Source of the DNA: JANQKX01 sp039028695
GTDB lineage: Bacteria; Pseudomonadota; Alphaproteobacteria; Kiloniellales; Kiloniellaceae
Direction: 5' to 3'
NCBI GenBank assembly: GCA_039028695.1
Contig: JBCCHN010000007.1
Span: 1 to 64,000, forward strand
Length of the DNA stretch: 64,000 bases
This document shows, one piece after another, positions 1 through 8,622 of this stretch (position 1 is the first letter of the stretch; every line of letters begins with the position of its first letter). Under the pieces are notes generated by a model. It made no database searches. It was not told where the DNA came from and saw nothing but the letters and a program-made list of their open reading frames with translations. Both the position numbers and the translations under genes were made by a program.

Positions 1-500
1 ACCAAAGCCAGGACAAAAACCGGAGCGGCCTCGGCGGCCCCGACGATGCTCAGGCAGAAACGGAAAAGAATGCCCGCCAACATGCCCGCCGCGATGGCCT
101 TGGGCAGGCGCCCCACAAGACGGCTCAAGGGCCGAATGGCCGTGGTCACCACGACCAAGAGAGCGGCAAAGAAAAAGGCCGCCGTGGCCGGTCCCATGCC
201 CACCCCGGCGGCGCTGGTGGCAATCACCGCCGCACCGGGCGTGGACCAGGCCGTGACCACTGGCATCTTGAAGCGCCAACTCAAATAAAGACTGGTCAGA
301 GCAATGCCCAAGCAGAGAGAACCCACCCAGGACACCATCTCCGCCCGGTTCGCCCCAACCGCCTGCGCCGCCTCGAGAATGATAGCAACCGAACTGCCAA
401 AACCGATCAAGCTGGCGCTTAATCCCGCCGACAAAACCGTTAAAGGCAAAACGCCGACCGCCGCCGTCGGGTCCTTATCCTTCTGCGCGTTCTCAGTCAT
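1..500 (-). CDS. BenE-family benzoate/H+ symporter-like protein, 3' end cut by the window
   Basis: The first ~166 residues of an integral membrane transporter, read on the minus strand from the ATG at 500 and running off the left edge. After a short polar N-terminus (MTENAQKDKD) the product is almost entirely hydrophobic, with at least four membrane segments. The stretch 'PVVTAWSTPGAAVI' near residue 80 is the signature of the BenE branch of aromatic-acid/proton symporters, which import benzoate. The substrate is inferred only from the family, and related xanthine/uracil-type carriers cannot be excluded because the C-terminal half is missing. It stands alone, 147 bases from the next gene, with no aromatic catabolic gene in the window. 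Confidence 0.8.
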   Translation of the reverse strand, partial: MTENAQKDKDPTAAVGVLPLTVLSAGLSASLIGFGSSVAIILEAAQAVGANRAEMVSWVGSLCLGIALTSLYLSWRFKMPVVTAWSTPGAAVIATSAAGVGMGPATAAFFFAALLVVVTTAIRPLSRLVGRLPKAIAAGMLAGILFRFCLSIVGAAEAAPVFVLAL

Positions 501-647
501 CGCAATCAATCATGGGAATTTGGCATCGCAGTTGGTCTTGGCGAATAGACAAGAAGTCAAGCCCAAAAATTAGGTTTGGCGCTCCACTTTAGGGCTCGGC
601 TTTTTTGATGCCTAGCTTTCCTTTGTACCGGTGACAATAAAGGGTGC

Positions 648-1538
648 TTAAGCATGCCCTGCGAGCACCGCCACCCCGCCGAAAACCAGGACGAGTGCCG
701 CCCACTGCAAGCCCTTTATGGTCTCCTTCAGCACCACCCGGGCAAGAAGGACCGTCACAACTCCGAAAGTCGATGCCACCACCGCTGTGATGGCTGGATC
801 ATGACCATGGCTACCAGCGAGGAGGGCCAGATATCCTGCCATATCCAGCAGACCTTGCAGACACAAAAAAGGAAGCCAGCGCAGGGGCCAATTGGGTCGT
901 TCGCTCCGAACGGCAAAAAGCAGCAGTAATACCGACAGACCTATCAGGCGCCCCAGCCAGGTTGTCTGGACTTCGCCCAGGTAAGGAACCGCTGCTTGCC
1001 CAGAGAGGATAAGAGCCGCATAGGCGATGCAAGCCCCCACGGCGATGGCGATGGTTGTGTTCCGTTTGGACCGAGCACCTCGGGCCGTTTGCTCATGTGC
1101 AGGCGCCTCTGACACGGGCTCGGATGCCTCGGCCCCTCGGGCAATAAGCAAAACCCCTATCACAACAGCCGCCATGGCCAGCCAGTCGAGCCCGCCAGGC
1201 CGCTGACCCAGCGCCACGTGAAACAGAACGACCAATACCGGGTGTGCCGCTACGATAGGAGCGACCAGGCTCACCGGTCCCCTGGCGAGACCCGCGTAAA
1301 GCAGCACGGACATCAGGGGGATGGAAATGCCATGGAACAGCGCCAACCCCAGACCCGGCCAGGACCAGGTAAGGCTAAGGCCGGTGGCAAAAACCCAGAC
1401 AGTCAGGACTAGACTGCCGATCAAAAGCACAAAGGCATAGGCACTTCGGGCGTCCAAAGCCCGCGTGCTGAAGCGGGCCATGAAATCGGCCGTGCCCCAG
1501 CCCGCAGCGCTCACACTACCCCACAGTGCCCCGTTCAT
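648..1538 (-). CDS. EamA/DMT-superfamily transporter
   Basis: A 296-residue polytopic protein with about ten membrane helices arranged as two five-helix EamA repeats, the normal size and layout of drug/metabolite transporters. A charged, low-hydrophobicity linker around residues 140-160 ('SEPVSEAPAHEQ', then 'RGARSKRN') separates the two halves. Members export amino acids, metabolites or drugs; the substrate cannot be told here. The gene is monocistronic: 143 bases separate its start from the dihydroorotase stop and 147 bases separate its stop from the BenE-like gene. Confidence 0.88.
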   Translation of the reverse strand: MNGALWGSVSAAGWGTADFMARFSTRALDARSAYAFVLLIGSLVLTVWVFATGLSLTWSWPGLGLALFHGISIPLMSVLLYAGLARGPVSLVAPIVAAHPVLVVLFHVALGQRPGGLDWLAMAAVVIGVLLIARGAEASEPVSEAPAHEQTARGARSKRNTTIAIAVGACIAYAALILSGQAAVPYLGEVQTTWLGRLIGLSVLLLLFAVRSERPNWPLRWLPFLCLQGLLDMAGYLALLAGSHGHDPAITAVVASTFGVVTVLLARVVLKETIKGLQWAALVLVFGGVAVLAGHA

Positions 1539-1681
1539 GAGCCGTACCGCTGCACCATTTCACCACCCCAATGACCTAGCAAAGCCACAGTAGTGGGGCT
1601 TTCAAGATCTGTAAATCGGAGCCCGACCCTATTCATCCAGGGGCAGGATCTCCCCTCCCATCAGTCGGGGACACTATGGCT

Positions 1682-3025
1682 TTAGGATTGTTCTGGCAGC
1701 GTCTCTTGGAAACGCACCGGTTCGCCCAAAGGCTCGCCAAGCACTTCGCCGTCCCGCATGACTACATGGCCACGAATGACAGTTGCCATGGGCCACCCAT
1801 GAATCTCTTTGCCCTCAAATGGTGACCAACCGCACTTGGAGGCCAGCCAATCTGCGGCAATGCTTTGCCGCGCTTGCAAGTCGACGAGGGTAAAGTCTCC
1901 GTCATAGCCCAAAGCAATGCGACCCTTGCCAGCAAGATTGAAGATCCGGTTCACACCCGCCGAGGTGAGATCCACCAGACGGGCTAGGCTGAGACGCCCA
2001 GCGTGGACGTGATCCAACAAGAGGGGCAAAAGCGTCTGCACGCCGGGAATGCCCGAGGGGGTTTTCGGATAGGTTGCCGCTTTTTCCTCGCGGGTATGGG
2101 GCGCATGGTCCGAGCCCACCACATCCACCAGGCCATCGGTTACCGCTTGCCACAGGCCTTCTCGGTGGCGAGCCTCGCGAATCGGCGGGTTCATTTGGGC
2201 GAAGCTGCCGTGCTGTTCGTAACACTCGGGCGCCGTCAAGGTGAGATGCTGAGGGGTCGCCTCAACCGTTGCAATATCCCGACAGGCCGCGAGCAGAGGT
2301 AATTCATCGGCGGTGGAGATATGTAGAACATGCACCCGACGTCCTGTGGCACGAGCCAAGCCCAGCAAGCGTTTGGTGGATAAAATCGCCGTTTCTACGT
2401 CGCGCCAATGGGGATGTTGTCCCGGATCGCCAGAGTCACGCACAAGATCGAAGCGTTCTCGCAATCGAGCCTCGTCCTCGGAATGGATGGCGACCCGACG
2501 TCGGCCGTTTCGAAGAACCCGCTCGAGAAGACACGGGTCGTCCACCAAAAGAGAACCAGTGGAGGACCCCATGAAGACCTTGACGCCGGAACAGCCGGGC
2601 AAAAGCTCTAACTCAGCCAGATCGTCCACATTTTCCTCGGCCGCACCGATGAAAAAAGCGTGATCACACCAAGCGCGGCCACGCGCACGCTCCAGCTTAT
2701 TGGCTAGATCATTCCCATCCAATGTGTTGGGATTGGTGTTGGGCATTTCGAAGAATGCAGTGACACCGCCCAATACAGCGGCAAGACTACCGCTGGCCAA
2801 GTCCTCCTTGTGTTCCAGCCCCGGCTCGCGGAAATGAACCTGGGAATCGATGACACCGGGCAATACTGTGAGGCCAGCAGCCGGCAAAACCTGGTCTGCA
2901 GTGGAATCAGAGAGCGTCCCGAAAGCCACGATTCGCCCCTGACGCACTCCCACGTCTGTGTCAACCAGACCGGCAGGCGTAAAAACCGACCCGCCTTTGA
3001 TGATCAAATCGAAGCTCTTAGCCAT
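1682..3025 (-). CDS. pyrC: dihydroorotase (class I)
   Basis: A 447-residue amidohydrolase-superfamily enzyme that cyclises carbamoyl-aspartate to dihydroorotate in pyrimidine synthesis. Visible landmarks in order: the metal motif 'DSQVHFREPG' near residue 61-70, the lysine in 'GVKVFMGSS' that is carboxylated to bridge the two zincs, 'HSEDE' and 'VHVLHIST' supplying metal histidines, and 'GSDHAPHTREEK' with the catalytic aspartate. Length fits class I dihydroorotase. Allantoinase and dihydropyrimidinase are close relatives, but the HFREPG and DHAPHTREEK motifs favour dihydroorotase. No aspartate transcarbamoylase gene lies beside it. It is divergent from the GT2 gene with 173 bases between them. 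Confidence 0.9.
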   Translation of the reverse strand: MAKSFDLIIKGGSVFTPAGLVDTDVGVRQGRIVAFGTLSDSTADQVLPAAGLTVLPGVIDSQVHFREPGLEHKEDLASGSLAAVLGGVTAFFEMPNTNPNTLDGNDLANKLERARGRAWCDHAFFIGAAEENVDDLAELELLPGCSGVKVFMGSSTGSLLVDDPCLLERVLRNGRRRVAIHSEDEARLRERFDLVRDSGDPGQHPHWRDVETAILSTKRLLGLARATGRRVHVLHISTADELPLLAACRDIATVEATPQHLTLTAPECYEQHGSFAQMNPPIREARHREGLWQAVTDGLVDVVGSDHAPHTREEKAATYPKTPSGIPGVQTLLPLLLDHVHAGRLSLARLVDLTSAGVNRIFNLAGKGRIALGYDGDFTLVDLQARQSIAADWLASKCGWSPFEGKEIHGWPMATVIRGHVVMRDGEVLGEPLGEPVRFQETLPEQS

Positions 3026-3198
3026 TGCCCAATACCTTTTCTTTTTTCGGCGCTCAAGGTCACACTAGGATGTCTATTTCCAGGCATGGCGGCAAGCCCG
3101 CTTTTGCATAGGATCCAATCCTGATGTATGACGTCTTCGGCATCCGGTCTGCGAATCTCAAGAGGATCAGGGACCCTCGGTGACGGGAAAAGATTGAC

Positions 3199-4176
3199 GT
3201 GTCTATTTCACAGCATGACGCGATCGATGAGGATTGCGCACAACCGGATTCACCGACTGTTGCCATCTGTGTGGCCACCTACATGCGCCCCAAGATGTTA
3301 GGTCACTGCTTAAATCAGCTAAGCAATATCCGACTGCCGGACAGCTACCGGGTGATCCTTATTGTGGTCGACAACGATGAAAAGGAAAGCGCCCGAGCGA
3401 TCTTTGAGGCCTCGCCTGTCGGACGGCACCTGGAATGTCACTATGTCGTTGAACCGGAACGAGGTCTAAGCCAGGTGCGGAATCGCTGCCTGAAAGAAGC
3501 GATTGCACGGGGCACAGAATGGCTCGCCTTCATGGACGATGATGAGTTCCCCGATCGGGACTGGCTGGCGACCTTGTTAGCGGCGCAAGCCCGTTTCCAA
3601 GCTAAAATCGTGCAAGCTCCGGTGATCCAAGTGCCCTGGGAAGACCTTGCTCACTTTGACTTGTCACAGGCTCGCCCCAAGAGCAACCATCCGTCCGGCA
3701 CCCCGGTCACCCATGTAAATGCCGGCAACGTCCTCTTCCATCTGGCTGAGGTCAAACGGTATGACCTTCGCTTCGATCCCTATTTCCAGTTCATTGCCGG
3801 AGAGGATCATGACTTTTTTGATCGCCTAGTAGAGCATCAAGGGCAACGGGCAATATGGTGCGCCGAGGCTTTGGCCTATGAGGCCGTCGTGGCGGATCGT
3901 TTAAATCTTTCGGGCCGACTTAGCCGATCCTATAGCGGTGGAATCGCTAATGTAGCCAAATTCCGTCATCGTCATTCCCGAACTGCGACCGCCCTTTATT
4001 TCTTGAATAAGTCCTTTTTCAAGACTTTAACTGGCACTGTTAAGGTCTTGGTTGGACTTGTGACTTCCAAAACTCGCTTGCGGACCGGCCTTCGGGATGT
4101 GGCAACCGCAGTTGGCTACTTGGCCGGATTGACCGGACGGCAAGTGCAAAATTATCGGACCCCGGACGGGCAGTGA
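3199..4176 (+). CDS. glycosyltransferase family 2 protein
   Basis: A 325-residue GT-A fold transferase. It opens with 'TVAICVATYMRPKML' (nucleotide-sugar binding strand), and has 'VVDNDE' and the metal-binding acidic cluster 'FMDDDEFPDRDW' near residue 113-124, which places the DXD region. The C-terminal ~60 residues are basic and moderately hydrophobic, suggesting membrane association. The start is GTG at 3199, preceded by a GGGAAAAG ribosome site. The next gene is a GT9 heptosyltransferase-like gene on the same strand 123 bases on, so both probably build a cell-surface glycan. The acceptor and sugar are unknown. Confidence 0.87.
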   Translation: MSISQHDAIDEDCAQPDSPTVAICVATYMRPKMLGHCLNQLSNIRLPDSYRVILIVVDNDEKESARAIFEASPVGRHLECHYVVEPERGLSQVRNRCLKEAIARGTEWLAFMDDDEFPDRDWLATLLAAQARFQAKIVQAPVIQVPWEDLAHFDLSQARPKSNHPSGTPVTHVNAGNVLFHLAEVKRYDLRFDPYFQFIAGEDHDFFDRLVEHQGQRAIWCAEALAYEAVVADRLNLSGRLSRSYSGGIANVAKFRHRHSRTATALYFLNKSFFKTLTGTVKVLVGLVTSKTRLRTGLRDVATAVGYLAGLTGRQVQNYRTPDGQ

Positions 4177-4299
4177 GTAGGAGAACGTCATCATTCGATC
4201 CCCTTTGGCGCACTTGTCCCCGCTTTAATTTCATGTAAAGCCCTTGCATTCACGTGCAGCCGGTTACGGCCGCGGCTTGACTCAGGAAGAAAGATCTCT

Positions 4300-5277
4300 G
4301 TGCCCGCCTTGGATCGCATACTTGTTATTAAGCACTCCGCGCTCGGCGATTTTATTCATTCCATCGCCTCGTTCCAGGCTATCCGAGCGCATCACGATAG
4401 CGCTAAAATTACCCTCTTGACGACGGCGCCCTTCGGCCGCATGGCTAAACAGTCAGGGTGCTTCGACGAAATTTGGCTGGATGAACGCCCAAGGTGGCTG
4501 CGGCCGGACCTTTGGTGGCGCTTGATTCGAGAACTGCAGGTAGAAGATTTTCAAAGGGTCTATGACCTGCAACGTTCGGACCGGACTCGCCTTTACTTAA
4601 GGCTATTGGGAAAGCGGGTACCGGAATGGGTCGGCGTTGCACCGGAAGCCTCTCACCGCTATCAGCCGCCTCTGGACCACCCCATCCATATTGAAGACCG
4701 GGAAGCCGAGCAACTGGCCATGGTCGGAGTCGAAAGGGCGCCGTATCCAGACTTAAGTTACATCACGGCTAATCTGGAACGCCTTCAATTGCCAGCACGC
4801 TATGCCATGCTGATTCCCGGCAGTTCCCCGAAACATCCTGTCAAGCGCTGGCCCCCAAAGCAGTACGCCAAGCTGGCCGCCGCCCTGGCGACCCGCGGCG
4901 TGACACCACTGTTAATCGGTCGAGACGAGGAACGCCCCGAAATTGAACTCATCAAGCGCGTCTGCCCCAAGGCGAGAGATCTTTGTGGCGACACCAGCCT
5001 GGAGGATTTGGCGGTCATGGCTCGATCCGCGGCCGTGGCGGTGGGCAATGATACTGGTCCCACTCAGCTGGTTGCCGCCGCAGGCGCCCCGACGATTGCC
5101 CTTTTTTCCACGGCATCCAATCCCATCCGATCCTCCCCACGGGGGCCTTGGGTCAGGGTTTGCGAAGCCGCGGACCTTGCCGATTTGACCCTAGGAGAGG
5201 TCATGGACAACCTGCCAGACTCATTACGGGAGGACCCAAACAAAAGCATGACGAGAATTCCTAAAGAACAAGGTTAG
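4300..5277 (+). CDS. glycosyltransferase family 9 (heptosyltransferase-like)
   Basis: A 325-residue GT-B transferase. The N-terminal 'RILVIKHSALGDFIHSI' and the C-terminal 'VGNDTGPTQLVAAAGAPTIALF' are the two hallmark segments of the ADP-heptose:LPS heptosyltransferase family, the second lining the donor site. The family adds heptose or related sugars to lipopolysaccharide core on the cytoplasmic face of the inner membrane. Start is GTG at 4300 with AGGAAGA about nine bases upstream. It probably works with the preceding GT2 gene; exact linkage formed is not deducible. Confidence 0.9.
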   Translation: MPALDRILVIKHSALGDFIHSIASFQAIRAHHDSAKITLLTTAPFGRMAKQSGCFDEIWLDERPRWLRPDLWWRLIRELQVEDFQRVYDLQRSDRTRLYLRLLGKRVPEWVGVAPEASHRYQPPLDHPIHIEDREAEQLAMVGVERAPYPDLSYITANLERLQLPARYAMLIPGSSPKHPVKRWPPKQYAKLAAALATRGVTPLLIGRDEERPEIELIKRVCPKARDLCGDTSLEDLAVMARSAAVAVGNDTGPTQLVAAAGAPTIALFSTASNPIRSSPRGPWVRVCEAADLADLTLGEVMDNLPDSLREDPNKSMTRIPKEQG

Positions 5278-5354
5278 CGCCTTGAAAGACCGGCGCCAGC
5301 CGCTCATCTGATAAGCTGTGCAACCACCTCTTATAAGGCCAAGAGAGACAAAAA

Positions 5355-6284
5355 ATGCCGACTACGTCTATCACTCTCCTGGAGCATCGCGGCGTCTTAC
5401 GGGCGGGCGGTGCGGACCTTAAGCAATTTTTGCAAGGTATTATCTCCAACGACACCACTAAATTGACGGATGAAAATAGTCTCTGGTCCGCCTTTCTGAC
5501 CCCTCAGGGTAAATTCCTGCACGAGTTTTTCATGACGCAGGCGCCAGATGGCAGCCTTTCGGACGAGGAACCGGCTGATATCCTCCTCGAATGTGAAAGG
5601 GAGCGATCACTAGATCTCGCTAAGCGCCTAAGCCGATACAAGCTCCGCGCTGATGTGGCGTTGGCCGATGCCAGCGATCAATTTTTGGTCGCCGCAGTGC
5701 ACGGGCCGAACGCTCTTTCCAGTATGGGATTAACGCCTCAGGCCGGCCAAACAATAATACTTAAAATAGAGGACAAGTTTGCCGGGATTGCCTTTACCGA
5801 CCCACGTTTGCCCGAACTGGGTGCCAGGATGCACCTCTTGAGGGATCAAGCTGACCGGCTGCTCAAAAAAGTGGATCTGCCAATCACACAACGCGAGTGC
5901 TATGACGAGCTGCGCATTTCGCTGGGGGTCCCGGACGGCAGTCGAGATATGGAAATCGAGAAATCCATCCTATTGGAAAACGGGTTTGAAGAACTCAACG
6001 GCGTGGATTTTAAAAAAGGCTGTTTCATGGGCCAGGAGCTGACCGCACGCACTAAGTATCGGGCACTTATTAAGAAACGTCTGCTTCCTGTGACGTTCCA
6101 GCACCCCCCTCCCGCCCCGGGAACGCGGATCATGGCCAATGGCAAGGATGCGGGTACCTTGTTTTCTGCAACCTCAAAACAGGGACTGGCATTGCTTCGC
6201 CTGCAATACCTAAAAGACGGTGCCGAGTTGACGGCAGATGGCACGATCCTAACACCAGCTCCCCCGACGTGGCTCTCGATTTAG
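5355..6284 (+). CDS. ygfZ: YgfZ/GcvT-domain folate-binding protein
   Basis: A 309-residue folate-binding protein of the GcvT fold. The family signature 'KKGCFMGQELTART' near residue 219-232 is the conserved K-G-C-[FY]-x-G-Q-E motif of YgfZ (bacterial) and IBA57/CAF17 (mitochondrial), which assist Fe-S cluster enzymes and tRNA methylthiolation in a tetrahydrofolate-dependent way. It lies 77 bases after the heptosyltransferase gene and 200 bases before the XRE regulator, with no Fe-S genes adjacent. Size is normal and no key residue of the signature is missing. Confidence 0.9.
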   Translation: MPTTSITLLEHRGVLRAGGADLKQFLQGIISNDTTKLTDENSLWSAFLTPQGKFLHEFFMTQAPDGSLSDEEPADILLECERERSLDLAKRLSRYKLRADVALADASDQFLVAAVHGPNALSSMGLTPQAGQTIILKIEDKFAGIAFTDPRLPELGARMHLLRDQADRLLKKVDLPITQRECYDELRISLGVPDGSRDMEIEKSILLENGFEELNGVDFKKGCFMGQELTARTKYRALIKKRLLPVTFQHPPPAPGTRIMANGKDAGTLFSATSKQGLALLRLQYLKDGAELTADGTILTPAPPTWLSI

Positions 6285-6505
6285 CTGCGCAATTTACGAA
6301 CTACTTCTCATAACGAGTGAACCATTCTGGTACTCCCCTTCGCCAAATTTAGACGCCATTAAATGCTTGAATTAATCGTATGAGTAGACCATGCTTAAAT
6401 TGGCAAGGGGATAAGGGATCCGTTTGCGATAACCCATGTTAGAAAGGTTGGTGAAAATCCCACGAATAGGGACCTGACCTTCAAAAATCGGTGGGAGATA
6501 TAAAA

Positions 6506-6865
6506 ATGCCGCATCCAACAGATGTGCATGTGGGCCGCCGGGTTCGCGCGGCACGTATGGCAAAAGGTATGAGCCAGACCAGTTTGGGTAATGCACTGGG
6601 TCTAAGCTTTCAACAAATCCAAAAATATGAGAACGGGTCAAACCGCATTGGCAGCAGCCGGTTGTGGGATATAAGTCTGATTCTCGATACACCGGTCGAT
6701 TTATTTTTCGAGGGCCTGGAAGACAACAAATCGAAAAAGGGCGCCGGCGAAGCGCCCATGAGTCGGCGAACGATTCAATTGGCGAAGGCCATCAATTCGC
6801 TCCCGAACGAAGAAGCGAAAACGAACTTTTTACGACTGATTGAAGCTTATTCAAAAGCCTCGTGA
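6506..6865 (+). CDS. XRE-family helix-turn-helix regulator
   Basis: A 119-residue DNA-binding protein of the short alphaproteobacterial Cro/CI type. The HTH covers residues ~10-65 ('VGRRVRAARMAKGMSQ', 'ALGLSFQQIQKYENGSNRI'), followed by a short C-terminal helix region that in relatives mediates dimerisation. I prefer the ATG at 6506, with GGGAG nine bases upstream; a GTG at 6491 would place that ribosome site inside the gene. The 200-base leader may hold its promoter. A strong terminator follows at 6988. Targets unknown. Confidence 0.88.
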   Translation: MPHPTDVHVGRRVRAARMAKGMSQTSLGNALGLSFQQIQKYENGSNRIGSSRLWDISLILDTPVDLFFEGLEDNKSKKGAGEAPMSRRTIQLAKAINSLPNEEAKTNFLRLIEAYSKAS

Positions 6866-6987
6866 TTTGTCGTCAAGAAACATGAAAGACGGCTCTTTGG
6901 TGAGCATTTTCCCGATTGATAGGAATCGCTTGCAGTCGTCATCGCAAACTTGCCCGCTCCCAGAGACTGGCCGCAGATTTAAATGAG

Positions 6988-7027
6988 AATGGCGCCTGAA
7001 ATGAAATCGTTCAGGCGCCATTTTTTT
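6988..7027 (+). terminator. rho-independent terminator after the XRE gene
   Basis: A 12-base perfect stem (AATGGCGCCTGA at 6988-6999, its complement at 7011-7022) with an 11-base loop, running into a T tract ending at 7027. It ends the plus-strand XRE transcript. It may also stop the convergent minus-strand transporter gene, but the minus side lacks a clean T tract. Confidence 0.9.
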
Positions 7028-7086
7028 ACCGGAGCGATCTTAACGAGACAGCTGCGCGTCTACGAACCGAAGTCCCGCGATCTAGG

Positions 7087-8031
7087 TTAGGTGTCCTTCT
7101 CCCCTAAGTCGGCGACTTGGGCATGGCGCCGTTCCCGGAAGGAGATAAAAAGCCCGCTGGCTACGATGACCGCCGCCCCGATCAAGGCTAAGTCGGACGG
7201 CACTTCATCCCAAAAAGCAAAGCCCAAGAGCAGGCCCACGACAACGCCGATGTATTTGAAGGGAGAGACAAGGCTCGCCTCGGCATAGCGGAAAGACTCG
7301 GTCATAAAATAGATCGCAAAGCAAAAGACCAGCCCATTAATAGCAAGCAATGCGATTTCTTCCATCGTAAGGGGCACCCAGCCTCCCACCAGCGTGCAAG
7401 CAGCCACAACCATCACCATGATATGGGCGCTGGCGAATATTGATATGGAGGTCTCGCTGCGGACCAGGAGGCGGATTAAGAGATCCCTGAGTGCCGACAG
7501 AAGGGCCACCGACAAGGGCAAGAAAAGCCCCCAAACCAGATGGGAGTCTGCCGGGAAAAATACCAAGGCCGCTCCAGCAAAACCGAGCACCACCGCTGAC
7601 CAACGGCGCCAGCCCACTTTCTCGCCCAATACAAAGGGGGCCAAGGCAGCCACCATGATAGGGTTGGTGTATACCATGATGGTCGCTAGCCCCAGGGGCA
7701 GGATCGAGAGGGAATAGACAAAAAGAAAAAGCGCTAAGGTCAGCAACAGGGCACACCCAATTTGTCCTGAGATGCTGCGCCACGCCAAGGTCTGCCACCC
7801 ACCAGCCCGCCAGACCAGCCAGGCCATGGGGAAGAGAGCAAAAAAACCCCGCATGAAGATCATCTGACCCAAGGGATGGCGCTCGACCATAACCTTGATC
7901 AGCGCGTCGTTGATCCCGAGTAACAAGATACCGATAACCATCAAGGCAATTCCAATGAGCGGGCTGTCCAAACGTTCGCGCGAGCCACCAACAACCCGCG
8001 ATCGTACCGGCTGGTTCTCGCTGCCGCTCAT
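7087..8031 (-). CDS. EamA/DMT-superfamily transporter
   Basis: A 314-residue carrier with a ~25-residue polar N-terminus, then about ten membrane helices forming two EamA repeats. 'GLATIMVYTNPIMVAALAPF' at the end of the first repeat and 'ASLVSPFKYIGVVVG' in the second are typical repeat-end helices in which a proline-containing segment lines the transport path. It is unrelated in detail to the DMT protein at 648-1538, so this is not a local duplication. The C-terminus is charged and cytoplasmic. Substrate unknown. Confidence 0.88.
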   Translation of the reverse strand: MSGSENQPVRSRVVGGSRERLDSPLIGIALMVIGILLLGINDALIKVMVERHPLGQMIFMRGFFALFPMAWLVWRAGGWQTLAWRSISGQIGCALLLTLALFLFVYSLSILPLGLATIMVYTNPIMVAALAPFVLGEKVGWRRWSAVVLGFAGAALVFFPADSHLVWGLFLPLSVALLSALRDLLIRLLVRSETSISIFASAHIMVMVVAACTLVGGWVPLTMEEIALLAINGLVFCFAIYFMTESFRYAEASLVSPFKYIGVVVGLLLGFAFWDEVPSDLALIGAAVIVASGLFISFRERRHAQVADLGEKDT

Positions 8032-8083
8032 ACCGTCACCCGCGGGGCAAACCAGGAAGGAATGGTATCAAGATCTTTTACCC

Positions 8084-8395
8084 CTACCTGCAAACCACAT
8101 AGAGATCACGGGTCACCGTCCGGCCGGAGGTGTCCACATAGCCCCCGCGTACATTTCGCACACGATCGCCACTGGCACTGCCGCTATACTCCTGAGTGCG
8201 TGGACGGCCATTCTCGTCCACCACATCATATCCTTGGATGCAGACTTCAGCCGCTTTTTTGTGGCAATGACCCATGGACTGGGTGGTTCCATCACAACTT
8301 AGGTGCTGACCAAACTGTCCGGTGGGAAAAACCACGTCGCGAGCCTGCGCGCAGCCGACCAGCAAGGGAACAATGGCCCAAATCAGCTTTTTCAT
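8084..8395 (-). CDS. small lipoprotein of unknown function
   Basis: A 103-residue secreted protein. The start at 8395 is set by GGAGG nine bases upstream and gives a clean lipoprotein signal: MKK, a hydrophobic core, then the lipobox LVGC with Cys15 as the predicted lipidated residue. The mature part is small, polar and contains four further cysteines ('LSCDG', 'GHCHKK', 'VCIQG' and a penultimate Cys), which could form two disulfides in the periplasm. No family recognised. It is divergent from pyruvate decarboxylase, with 227 bases between the two starts, and 52 bases upstream of the DMT gene start, so it may be co-transcribed with the DMT gene. Confidence 0.75.
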   Translation of the reverse strand: MKKLIWAIVPLLVGCAQARDVVFPTGQFGQHLSCDGTTQSMGHCHKKAAEVCIQGYDVVDENGRPRTQEYSGSASGDRVRNVRGGYVDTSGRTVTRDLYVVCR

Positions 8396-8622
8396 GACCA
8401 AGCACCTCCGCCCGCCGCACAAATTCTTTGATCAACCTGGTCTAACCCTTTCCCGCCGCCGTGACAATCGGCTGCATATTTGTTGATAGGATCCTAAGAC
8501 CGTAGGCGGTCGGCAGGTGTGGTAGCGCGAAGTCCAGCGCTCCGCCAACGCGGTTTGAAATGAACCCCATAAGATGCGAAGCTGCCTGTGATTATGGATT
8601 GGGCACAGGGGCATCCAGCGAT

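Noticed and set aside
46..573. Plus-strand frames over the first 573 bases
   Set aside because: They are shadows of the BenE-type transporter on the minus strand, which reads as clean membrane protein.
6450..6463. GGTGAAAATCCCAC, matching part of the cobalamin riboswitch core, upstream of the XRE gene
   Set aside because: The B12 box and the paired CCCGC-ACTG element are missing, and an XRE gene is not a typical target; a chance match is more likely.
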